64,000 bases of DNA. It comes from Pseudonocardia sp. MH-G8 (GTDB taxonomy: Bacteria > Actinomycetota > Actinomycetes > Mycobacteriales > Pseudonocardiaceae). The notes under the pieces are model-generated. The model worked only from the letters and a program-made list of their open reading frames with translations. It was not told the origin of the DNA and made no database searches. The stretch covers positions 1 through 64,000 of the forward strand of contig NZ_NKYF01000015.1 in the NCBI RefSeq assembly GCF_002262885.1. Reading direction: 5' to 3'. How positions within the stretch are numbered: position 1 is the first letter of the stretch; each line of letters opens with the position of its first letter. A program made the translations under genes and the position numbers. Of the stretch, positions 20,801 to 32,800 are shown one piece after another.

Positions 20801-23800
20801 CCGAGGGAGGTGCTGCTCGCGGAGCGCCCGCTCCATCCCGCGCTGCGCGTCCTCCCACGCGACCCGCGCCCTGCCCGCGTCTGCGGCGACCCGCGTCCGC
20901 TCGTCGAGGATGTCGGCGAGCTCCTGCATGCGACGGGCCTCCACGGACCGCCCCGCGACGTTGTGCCGGTTGGCGCGGTTGCGGGCATCGTCGACCGTGG
21001 TGACGGCGTCGAGCTCGTCCCGCGCGGCGCGGTCGAGGTCCTGCGCGAGACGGTCACGCTGCCTCTCCACCGCCGTGAGGCGCTTCTCGGCCTCCTTCCA
21101 AGCGTCAGCAGCGGCCCGGCGCACGCCTTCGGCCCGCGACACGGCCTCGCTGACAGGCCCCAGCGTGGTCGTTGTGGCGGTGGCATCGGCGAGGTAGAAG
21201 GTGACCCCCTGCCCCACGTGTGTGCGCCGGAGCTCGAACTGCTGCACCTGCCGGGCCGGCGGGACGACGTCGGGGGAACGGACGTTGCCCGCGACCGTCG
21301 CGGGCATGCCCCGGTGGACGGTCAGCGTCACGACGTACTCGGCGTCGCCGCCCACGTGTCGGGTCGGGCCCTTGCGGGCGTCGGAGTCGGGTCGCAGGTC
21401 GCTCAGCGCGGGGCTCGGCGCCATGCCGCCGTCGCGATCGCGCTCGAGATCGGTGTGGCCGACGCCGCGGCCGGTGTCGTCGCGGCGCCCCTCCGGCGTG
21501 AACGCCGGTCCCCACTCGACGGAGTGGTACTCGGTGAGGAGCGACGCGTCCGCGTCCACGTGTCGCGTGCCGGACTCGGTCCTGGTCGCTGCATCCAGGT
21601 CGAGCGTCCTGGGGTTCCGGATCACCGGATGCAGGTCGACCGACACCCACTCGGCCGCGTTGTCCGGGTTGCGGACGGTCGCGAGACGCGAGGCTCCGCC
21701 GAGCACGTTCTGCATGTGGGGGTTGAGCAGCTCCGGGCTGAACAGCAGGTCCAGCGCCTGCGTCACCCGTCCGCCGCCGCGCAGCGCCGCGGGAACCCGG
21801 TCGTCCTGCGCCAGCATGTCGCGGACCATCCGACGCAGGTCCGCCGCGTCGGCGCCGAGGAAGACCGTGACCTCGCGCCACGGCAGGTTCACCGGTGCGG
21901 CGCCCCGGGACCGGGGGAGGATCGGTCTGGAGGGCCCGCGCAGACCGGTCGCCGGGATCCGGTAGGTCAGCGGCAGGGGTTCGCTGCGTGGCCCCGTCAG
22001 CTGCCGGGCGCCCCGCTCGACGACCACCTCGAGCCGCACGTCGCCGCGGATGACGGCCGTCGGACCGCTGTAGTGCACGATCCGCATGGACCGTTCACCG
22101 GAACGGGTGCCACGGCCGTCGGACACGGCGCTGGACGCCTGCGCGTCGACCCCGCCCATCGCCATCGTCGTGCCCTCGTGCGGACCGGCCGTCCTGCCAC
22201 CGACCATGGCCTGCACCTCGGTCTGCCGACCCGCCGAGACGACTTCGACGGTCTGTTCGTTCACGAAGCCCAGCAGCTGGTTGCGGATGGCCCAGGAGTC
22301 GTGGACGACCCGGTCGACCCGGAAGACGCCCTCGGGCACCATGCGCACGCGGACGGTGAGATCGGTGAACCCGAGGAACCCCCGCTCGGCGGCGCCCAGT
22401 GGCACCCCCTCCCCGAGCAGCCCGGCGAGCGCCCCGTGCACCGTGCCGACGGGCAGCCCCTCGCCGAGGCGGTCGGCGACCTCCTCGACCTGCTGGGTGG
22501 TCAACCCGTCCATGCCGTGGGTCCGCAGCTGCGTCACGAGGTCGGTGATCGCGGGTCGGAAGCTGTCGGCGTCCTCGGGGTAGTGGAAGCTGGGCACGGG
22601 CCGGTCCGGCGCCACGTTCACCGGCAGCCACCACCGCTGGGCGTTCGTGTGGTGGGTGGCCTCCATGATCGGGGGCAGCAGGCCCCACTGGCGTGCCTGG
22701 TCCTCGGTGGCCCGCACCGGCATCGCCGGGAGCCGGACCCGCTCCGTGGCGGTCCCGGTGCCCCGTTGCCGGTCGGGCGGGGCCACGGTGGTGCCTGCCG
22801 GGACCTCGTCGGCGGCCCGCGCCAGGCCCAGGGCGGCGAGCATGGCGCCGGCGCGTTCGGGGAAGTGCCGCCCGAAGGTGACGACCGCGTCGACCAGGAA
22901 GTTCGCCTCGCGGCTCGTCGCCGTGATCGTCACCATGCCGGTGACGAACGTCTGGTAGGTCGGCACGACGGCGTGGGTGCTCGCCTCGAGCGCCCCGGCG
23001 GCGTTCGAGACCGTGCCCCGTCGCCACGAGACCCCGTACCGACCGCTGACGCCACCCCGGCCGGCGGGGCGGTCCCGGTCGCTCGGCTGCATGGTCGGGA
23101 GGTGGGACGTATCGGCGACGCGCAGTCCCAGCGAGGCCAGCAGCCCGTGCTGGGTCCCCCGGGAATTGGTGACCGTCATGTCGGTGCGGCCGAAGATCGC
23201 CAGGTCTCGGGTGGAGGTCACCGGGTTGCCTGCGGCGTCCCGGTCGAACCGCGGCTCGTACATGGCGAACTGGATCGTCGCGTGCCCGGTGCGGTCGAAG
23301 AACCAGCGGGCGAACGTGATCTCGGGGCCCCGGACGCCGTCGCCGAGCAGCGCACGCATGTTGCCGAGGAGCCACTGGCTGCTCGCCAACGTGTGGGTGG
23401 CCTGCAGGGCGGGGATCCCGGGCAGCGTCATGACCATGTCGCCACCGCCGGCCCTCTGCAGGGCGAGGTTGATGCCCCGGTGGATGTGTGTGATCCCGGG
23501 GACGTAGCTGACCATCGATCCGGGGATCAGCGTCACCGCATTGCCGTTCGGGAGAGCGGCCTGATGCCCCATCCGCTGACCGTCCGGGAGGTCGGTCGGG
23601 GCGTGGTCGAGCAGCTCGTCGCCCTGCAGCGTGATCATCCAGTCCGACTCGAGGGAGCGGTCGGTGGGCTCTTCGACGGTGACCCGTGGGCTGGCCCGCC
23701 CGGGCAGCCCCGGGAAGAGCCGGCGCCAGGGCGCCTCCACGTCCCAGCGCCGCACCGTCAGGCTCCACCGCGAGCGTCCGGTCACCAGACGCGCGTCCGA

Positions 23801-26800
23801 GGTCGCGGTGCTCTGCTCCCGGCGCGCACCGATGAGATCGGCCGTGACATCGAGTGACCGGCTGTAGCTGTAGCCGGACCGGGCGATGGGGCCGAGCGCA
23901 GCCTCGCCCGCCGCCGGCAGCACGGCTCCCCGCCAGCCGACGTAGCCCTGCCAGCGGTGACCGGCCGAGCCGGAGAGGCCCTGCCGTCCCCCGATGCTCT
24001 CGTTGATCGACGCGCCGGTCGCCGGGCCGCGGTCGTGGGCCTCGAGGATCTGTTGGTGCACCTCGACGGTGAGGTAGGTCCACGTCCACCCGCCGCGCCG
24101 GACGAATGTCCTCGAGAGGTGGTGCTGCACGCTCTCGTCGAGCTGAGTGGCCAGATGGGTCTCGCTGAGGAACTCCTCGATCTGCCGGCCGTGCTCGTGG
24201 GCGCGCAGCACGTCGGACCCGTGCGCGACCTGGGACGGCCCCGACGCCGGACGCGGGACGAGGTCCTCGAACCCTTCGGTGCTCCCGACGATCTCGGTGA
24301 CCCGGTCACGCAGGTGGCGCGGGGCGGCACCGAGGCTGACCGGGACCGACTTCCCGAATCCGCGGCGGTACGTGAGGTGAGCCGGCAGGTGCTTGGTCCC
24401 CTGCCCCGGCCTCGTCAGCGCCGTCGCCAGCACGGTGCGCTGGGTCACCGGGGCGGTGATCACGAGCGGGTGGCTCCTGCGCGGTCCCAGTCGCTTTTTG
24501 CGCAGCCGCGCGCCGCCGTCCCCGGTCCGCCCGCCGTGGACGACGCGGACCTCCAGGCGCAGGTCGACGTCATGAGCGCGCAACTGCTCGGACAGGACGA
24601 GGATCTGCCGGATCAGGGTGCCGCGGTCGAGCCGGTCGACGCGGTGGCGTTCCTTGCTCAGCGCGACCTCGACGGAGTTGGAGTGGCCGCCGATCGCCGA
24701 CGTCGAGCCGCGGTAGCCGCCGTAGACGATGAGCTGGTCGTAGAGCGATCGGAGGCGCGCGTCCGAGATGAGGGGTTCGTAGCGCTGGGAGAACCATGTC
24801 GTGGCGTCCACCGGGCCGTGGTCGGTGTATCGCACGGGAACGAGGCGCATCTGCACCGAGGACGTCCGGAAGGGCAACAGGACGGCAGACGCCGACGGCG
24901 ACCCGTCCCCGGCCGGCAGGGGATCCGAGGTGTGCCATCCCCCGAGCAACTCGGGGAGCAGGTTCTGGATCGAGGCGTCGGAGAGGAAGTCGGCCAGTAT
25001 CTGACGGCCGCGCGCTCCGGGGGCCACGGTCGCGGGGTGCAGCTGCGCGGCGACACGGTCGAACAACGTGCTGTCGTGCGTGTACGTCTCGAGGGGCAGC
25101 CCGGCGCGCAGCGCCCGGTCGAGCCCGTCGTCGGGTGCACGGCTCAAGGAGGGCGCGTCGTGCCGCGGCAGGCCGAGCTGCCAGCCCTCGACCTCGCCGC
25201 GCACGGCCCGCGACGCCGGTCGGGTCACGACCGTCGCCTCGAACTCCAGCTCGACGCGGGCGGGGGCCGGGCCCGTCGTGCGGTGCCTGGCGATGATGCT
25301 GCGCTCGTTGTAGGTGTTCTCGTTGGTGATGACGTCGGTTCCGTCGGTGACCGCTCGCGATACGCCGGCGCCGCCGTAGCCGCCGAACATGCCGCCGTCG
25401 ACGCGGGCCGGGAGGCGGGCCCCCCTGCGGTCCTGGCTACCGCCGGGGTCGGCGGTGGTGTGGCGCTGGTAGTACTGCGACGAGATCTCCTGCCCCGCCG
25501 GTGGGCTGTCCCCTCCCTGCCCGTCCCGTTCCGGCACGAGCCGGACGGTCACCGGACGCACCTGCGAGCGCCCGCGGGAGCCGCCGACCTCCAGCTCGGC
25601 ACGGCGCCCGCTGCCACGGAAGCTCTCGGGGTCCTCGCGCAGGCTGTTCAGCAGCGTGTCCAGCCCGCCGAGGCGACCGTCCCCGAGCTCGGCCCGCACC
25701 GCGGCCTCCACGTCGCGCACCAGGGCGTCGGTCGCCCGATCGACGAACCGGAACGCATCCGGACCGGCGGTGGGAGCGGGCCCTCCGCGCCACGGCGCGA
25801 GAGCGGCGGCGTCGGGCCGCCACCGCTGCGTGCGCAGCTCCCGCCGCACCCACGAGGTCGACGGATCGACGAACCGACCCCACCGCTCCAGGAGGCTCCC
25901 GGGACGGGCGAGGGAGTCGGGATCCGACCCGCTCTCCCCCAGCAGTTCACCGAGGAACGCCGTGTCCGCGGGACTGACCATCAGATCGGTCGCCGCGGGC
26001 GGGTGCTCGGACGGGCGACGCTCGGTGTGCAGCAGCGGCAGGAACGGAACCCCGTGCCGGGCACCGGCAGGCAGGGAGGGCAGCGCGGTGAGGTCGAGTC
26101 CCTCCGGCGGATCCACCGACGGGTTCGCCCACACCCCGCCGTACCGCTGCAGCACCGAGACCGCCACCACCGCCTGCCGCCCCGCCGGGGTGGCCGCCTG
26201 GTAGTCGCCGAGCTCGGTGTGCCGGAAGAAGGGACGATCGGACTCCGGGTTGCGGACCCGCACCCCGAGCGCTCGCAGCCCGTTGCGCACCGTCGCCGGC
26301 AGCGCCTCCGGGTCCGCCCACACCGTCACCCGACGGCGGGGCCCCGCGCGGCCGAGGGTCCGGCCGGGGGTCCGGCCGGGGCGGGTCCGTTCGGCCCCGT
26401 GCACGGCACGGACCCACCGCTCGACGACGGCGAGGTCGAGGTCACCGTCGATGCCGCCCAGATGCACGTGGCTCGGCACCGGCTGCTGGTGCGGAGCGCT
26501 GCGCGAGCCGAGGACGAACTGCGCCGGCTCGTGCACCGACACCCGCACCTCACGACGCGGAGCCGGCTCGACCGGGTTCGACGGGTCGGCGAGCACCGAG
26601 CGGGCGTGCTCGATCACGACCCCTGGATCGAGCAGGCGACGCAACACGTCCTGGGCCTCGACCGCGCGGATGCGGCCGCGCCGCTCCCGGTTCGGCTCTC
26701 CCGGCAGCGTGTGGGCTCCACCATCGCCCTCGATCCGCAGCCGCGGTAGCGGCATCCCGGCGAGGCGGGCGGTGCGGGCCTGCTCGTTGACGTGCGCAGC

Positions 26801-29800
26801 CAGGGCGACCAGAACGGCCCGGTTGCGGCCCACGACACCACGTTCGCCCCGGCCGTAGGTCAACGTCTCGCGCCACGGCTCGTACCGGGTGCGCACCGGA
26901 TCTCCCGCCGTCAGGCCGTGCTCCACGTCCACCCGGAACCGCGCACCGTCCGCCCCGGGGGTCCGGTCCGGCACCAGGCGCGTCCCCGGCGGCAGCACGA
27001 ACTGCGCTAACCCCGACCCCGGCACCCGCGCCAGCAGCGGCGTCCCGGGCTGGACCAGCACTCGAACCGTCGCCCGCGACGGCGCCGCCGCCCCCTGCCC
27101 CACCGGCGCGACCGGCAGACCATCACGCACGACACCACTTGCCGGATCACGCGCACCAGCCGGGAGCGGCGCGGTGAACACCACCGCCTGCCGCAGCCGG
27201 CTGCGCCCCGCCGCCGCGATCAGCTGCGCGCGCTGCCGCCGCGACGGCGCCGGGCGGGACGGATCCTGCGCGTGCGCCACCACCGCGTCGAACGCAGCCT
27301 GCTCCTCCTCGCTCAGCTCGGGCTGCTTCTGGGCCCACACCGCGAGCGGCCCCCGGGCGTGCGGCGCGACCGACCCGGTCTCGTCGTCGCCCCGGGCGGA
27401 GTCGTCCCCCTCCGGCCCGGTGTCGGCGCCGCGGTCGCGGCCGTCCCCGCGATCACGGTCCTCCCCCCGGTCCCCCTCGCGGCCCCGCTCCTCCTGGCCC
27501 CGCCCCTCCTGGCCCCGCTCCTCCCCGCCCCACACCGCCTCGAACGAGGCGAACGACGGGCCTCCGAGATCGGAGTCCAGCGACGCCCACTCCGACTCAG
27601 GACGCACCCGCGCGGCAGACGATGGAGCGGGCCCGTCGAACGGCGCGGCTCGGAACCTGCCGCGCGGTCCCTCCGGGGCCCGCTCGCCGAACGGCGGCTC
27701 GGACACCTCCACCGGGCGCGCGGACGGATCGGTGGACGGCGCCGCCTGCCGGGTGTCCTCGCGCCCATCCGGAGCGGCGGAGACGTCGTGCTCGGCGAGC
27801 AGGACTTCGACCTCGAGGTCCGCTCCGCTGCCCGAGGTCCGGATCGTCGTGCCCGGCAGGAGGAGGTAGCGCTGGTGCAGAGGGTCGGGAACCGTGGACA
27901 CGTATGCGGGGTGTGCCGGGAGCAGCCGCGTCCCCGCCGGCGCCGTGAGCCGCACGGTGCCCTCACCATCGCTCATCGACGGTGCGCCGGCCTCGATCGG
28001 GGCGAGCAGGAGGCCGTCGTCGAGCGTCGTGACGCCGGCGCCCGCGAGGTGCCGATCCGACATCACCTGGAACACCACGGGTCGGTCGAGTGCCCGGGCG
28101 CCGGCCGCGGCGGTGAGCAGCGCGCGGTCCGACTCACGCTGCGCGTTGCTGTGGTCCCTGAAGCGGGACCGCAGTTCGGGGCCCAGGTACAGCTGCCGGA
28201 TCCGGCGCTCGGTCCTGCCGAGGGCGCGGCGCTCGGCTTCGGAGTAGTCCGCCCGCGACCCGATGCGCTGCATCAGCGCCGTCGCGTCGTGCGGCAGGGG
28301 GGCGCGCTGCGTCCCCGCCCGCACGGCCGGGACATCCGCCCCCGCATCCGCCGGGAGATCCGGAACGTCGGTCGCAGCAGGAACGTCGGCCGGAGTCGCA
28401 GCGGCCGCCTGCTCGGCGTTCTCCTCATCGAGACCCCCGTCGACGGGGGGCAGCTCCACCAGCTCGATGTCATCCGTCGACGCCGCCCACTCGTCCGCCC
28501 CGCCACCGCCGTCCTGCGGTGCCTGACCCTCGTCCTGGCCACCGCCGCGCAGCCCTGCTGGGGCTATCGGTTCCCCGATCGCAGGCGCCCCGAACCTCAC
28601 CACCTGGACGGCGAACGCGCGCTCCCCGTACGGGACCTGCGCGCCGTTGCGCTCCAGCCGGGTCAGGTACCGGTCATAGACCTCCCGCACCCGGTCCCAG
28701 CTCGGCAGGTCACCGTCCCCGTGCAGTTCGCGCCGGATCTCCGCCCACTCGCCCGGCGACGGCTCCGCCGGCGGCGCCTCCCGGTATCGGGGCGGCGGAG
28801 CCTCCGGGGCGCCGGCCGTACGTGCCGGCCCGCCCGCGTCCCGGGGGGCAACGCCACCCCCACTCGATCCGGCCGGATCCGTGACGGCCACATCGATCGG
28901 ATCGTCGGCGGGGACTTCGGACGCCCGCGGATCCTCGTGCGCAACGGTGGCCGCCTCGTCGTCCTGGCCCACCCCACCCCACACCGCTTCGAACGACGGG
29001 AGCGACGGGCGCCCGGCAGCGGGGTCCAGGAACTCCCACTGCGACCCGGCACCCACCGGCGCCGCAGGTGGAACCGTCCGCGACTCCACCGGAACATCGA
29101 CATCGCCGCTACCGGCCGGACCGCGGTCCGGACCGCGGCCACCACCACGAGCACCCTCCCGGAGTTCGGCTTCGAGGGCCCGCTCCCCGGAGGGCTCCGG
29201 ATTCGACCCCTCGAGCTCCGCGAGGAACGGCTGGACCCCGTGCCCCCGCACGTCCGGCTCGACGACGGGCGGATCGGAACGCTCGGAGACGTCGTCCTGC
29301 GCACCTGGATCCGGCGTCGGCGGCTGTACGTCGAGACGGCCCGGGTCCTCAGGGACGAGCTGCGGGTGGAGCCGACGCGCGAGCTCCTCCGCCAACGCCA
29401 CCCGATCGGTCGGACGGCCACCGGAACGGTCGAGCTCCTGCAGCTCCCGCAGCACATCACCGACATCCGGCAACGCCTCGACCGGCCCGTCGACGAGCCC
29501 GAGGTCCGTCGACGCCGCCGCCACGAACGGAGCCAGCGTCGCCGCATCCAGCTGCTCGTCGCTCAGGACGTGACCGGATACGACCACCGGCTCGTCGACC
29601 CAGACACGCACGTGACGACGCTCGTCCGGCCCCGACGGCGACCACCCCGGCGACTCGCTCTCCCCTGCTCCCCGAGACGACCGCACCACCTCCACCGGCA
29701 CCGGCGGCGGGAAGCCGTCGCCTCGCTCGTCCCGCAGCGTCGTCAGTTCCGCGACGAGCAGATCACCGACCGCGTCCGCATCCGCCTGCCCGCCCTCCGG

Positions 29801-32800
29801 CGCCCCCTCACCGGCCGTGCCGCCGTCGTCGCCCCCCTCCACGTGCACGACCCACCGCTCGGCCCCGAACCACCCGAGTTCCACCGCCCCGTCGTGCAGC
29901 CGCCGGGCAAGCTCCCGGATCGCCCCCCGGCGCTGCTCCTCGGCCCCCTCCACATCGGCCGACCCGGCGGCCACCGTGAGCGGATCGACCCGCGCGGCGT
30001 CCCCCGGACCGGGCAGCGCAGGCGGCACCTCGTCCATCACCCCGGCGAGACCCGACCTCGCAGCCCGCGACGACGACGCCGCCCGCCAGGCGTCGTCATC
30101 GATCCGGCGGCTGTTCGCCATCCAGTGCAGGAAGAGGGTGAACGCCTGGGCGAACGCATCCGGACCGGTTCTTCTCGGGAATGCCCGTACTTCGATCACG
30201 ACGAGCGGCAAGCCGACCCGCCGACCGAACGTATCGAGATCCTGCAGTTCCGTCTTCAACTGGCCGACGACGTGCGACTGCGGAATGGGCTGCTCACCCG
30301 GGCGCAGCGGCCGCCACGCCTGACGCAGATAATCCTGCACGGTGTGCATGTTCATCTCGCCGTTCAGCGGAACGCCGAGAGGGTAACGAGATTCCTCGTT
30401 GATGCTCCGATACGTATTATCGAACTGCGCGGTGAGGTCCTCGGCGTTGGCGTCCAGGAACTCCTGGACCCGTTCCGGCAAGGCGGCCCGCACCGAAGCG
30501 AGCGGCACTCGGGACAGGGCGAGCAGGTTGTTCTTGACCAGGCCCTCACCCCAGCCCCGCGCAGCGACGCCTGCGTGGGTGTAGACGAGCGTCGCGTAGC
30601 CCTGCAGTGCGGCGATGTCGGCTTGCAGCGCTTCGTCCCACGCCCGGCGCGACCCGGCGCCCGTGTCTCTCGCGTAATCGCGGAACCGGTCGGCGGTCTC
30701 CGCACCGAACGTCAACCCGTCGTCGAGCAATCGGACCGACGGCTCGTCCTTGAAACTGTCGTCGGTCAGCGGATACTCACTGGCGATCTTCCGCTGCAGA
30801 TCGCGCAGCCCGAACACCGAGACCCCCAGGGTGATCTGGGGGGCGATCGCCGGTGGCCCCTCGGACCGGAGCCCGAACTGGGTGTGGGTCGCCGAAGCCC
30901 GGAACCCGTCCCGCCACCGGAACACGTTGCCGAGCCGTTCGCCCGCACGAACCTCGTACAGCCGACTCCAGAAGCGGCTGAGCTCGCCCCACACGTCGGC
31001 GACGCTCGGGCGCCCCTGCTCTCCTCGTAGCCATGCCGACGGTTCGCCGACGAGCTCGGGAATCGGCGTGAGATCGCTGAGGCTGTCGGTGACCAGACGT
31101 GCATATCTGGTCTTGACCTTCGCGCGGGCATCGTCCATGACGTGGCCGCGGGACTCCAGCTCGGGACCTCCCGCGCCTCCGCGCGTCCGGAGGATCCGGT
31201 GGTCCGGGCTCACCCCCGCCCCTGCCACCTCGACGACGAGATCCCTCGAGTTCCGCGGCCACCACGGCCCCCGTGACCCGGGCGAGAGCGAGAGCCCGTT
31301 CTCCGCCGAACTCTTCTCCCAGTACCCGAAAGCCGCGATCACCTCCTCGCGGTCCGCCGGCGCCTTCCCCAGCCGCGTCATCTCCGACCGGACCGATCCC
31401 ACGAGGTCGGGCGGGTCGCCGTACCGCCGCAGCGCCTCGTCGAGCACCTCGTGACCCCGCCACGGCCCGAGGTCCGACGACGCGCCCGCCCCGTCCGAGG
31501 CCCGTGTCGCCGCCCCCTCGCCGGTGCGCTCCTCGGCGCCACGAGCAGACGGGTCGGCGCCGACCGCCGGCGTCGCACCGGAAGCCGTGTCGGCAACCGG
31601 CCGCGGGGCGACGGGACCCCGCTCCGCCGACACCGGGTCCCGCCGGACCGGCCCGTCCGAGACGACGGCAGGGGCCGGCCGCCGGTCGGCCGAGGAGGGC
31701 GAGGGCGTGGCGGTCGCCGGGCCCTGCTCACCACGCGCCGATGCGCTCGAGGCGGTGGGACGCGACGCGCCGTCGGAACGCTCGGCGGCCGGGGACCCCT
31801 GCGCCGACTCCGTGCGAAGGGGCGGCCCGGTGGTGGCGGCCGCGTCGGGGACACCATCCGGGGCACCGTCGGGGGCAGGAGCACCGTCGGGGGCAGGAGC
31901 GTCCGGCTGGTCCGCCGGACCGTTCTCCTCGGGTGCGGCGCCGCTCGGCGGCGCATCCCCGGCCGTGCCACCCGCCACCCGGTCGTCGCCCCGGACGTCG
32001 GGTGACGCAGCTCCACCGCCTTCCGCGTCCTCCGCCGAACGCGGCCCCGGAGTGCCCAGCGCATCACGCTCCCCGCCGACGTCCCCATCGCTGTCGAGGT
32101 CAGCCGATCCTGCGTCACCGGGCTGACCGGACGGCGCGTCCGGGGTCGGGCTGCCGCTCGGGGCGCCCGATGCCAACTCGGCATCCGGCCCGCCCGCGGC
32201 CGGCCCCTCGGAGGACATGGTGGTGGCAGGGCCCGCTCCGGCCGACGAGGAGCGCCCCGCGCCCGACGTGGAGGGCGACGAGGAAGGCTGAGCCGACTGA
32301 CCCGGCTGGTTCGCCCCCGCCTGATTCGCCCCCGACTGGTTCGGAGCCGACTGATTCGACGCCGACTGATTCGGAGCCGACTGGCCAGGAGACGACTGGC
32401 CAGGAGACGACTGAGAGGGTGCGGCAGGCGAGGCGGCGGGTGCGTCGGGCGTGTTCGTACCGTCCGGCGTGCTCCCCAACGCCTCCGGGGTCGCCTCCGG
32501 GGTCGCCTCCGGCCCACCCACCTCGGACGCATCCGGCCCCGCCGACCGCGAGGTGTCGTCGCCCTCCGACCGGGAGACCGGCCCGTCCGACCCCGAACCG
32601 CCGGACGACGAGCTGCCGCCCTCCGACCGGGCGGCCGGCTCGTCCGGCGTGTCGGCTCCTCGCCCGTCGGCCGTGGGCTCGTTCGGGGTGTCGCGCCCGG
32701 ACCCGGACGCCGAATCCTCGGTGCGCGAGGTGTTCTCCGACGTGTCCCGGGCTCCGCCATCGGACGTCTCCAGGGACGAGCCCTCGGCGGCCGGCGGGGC

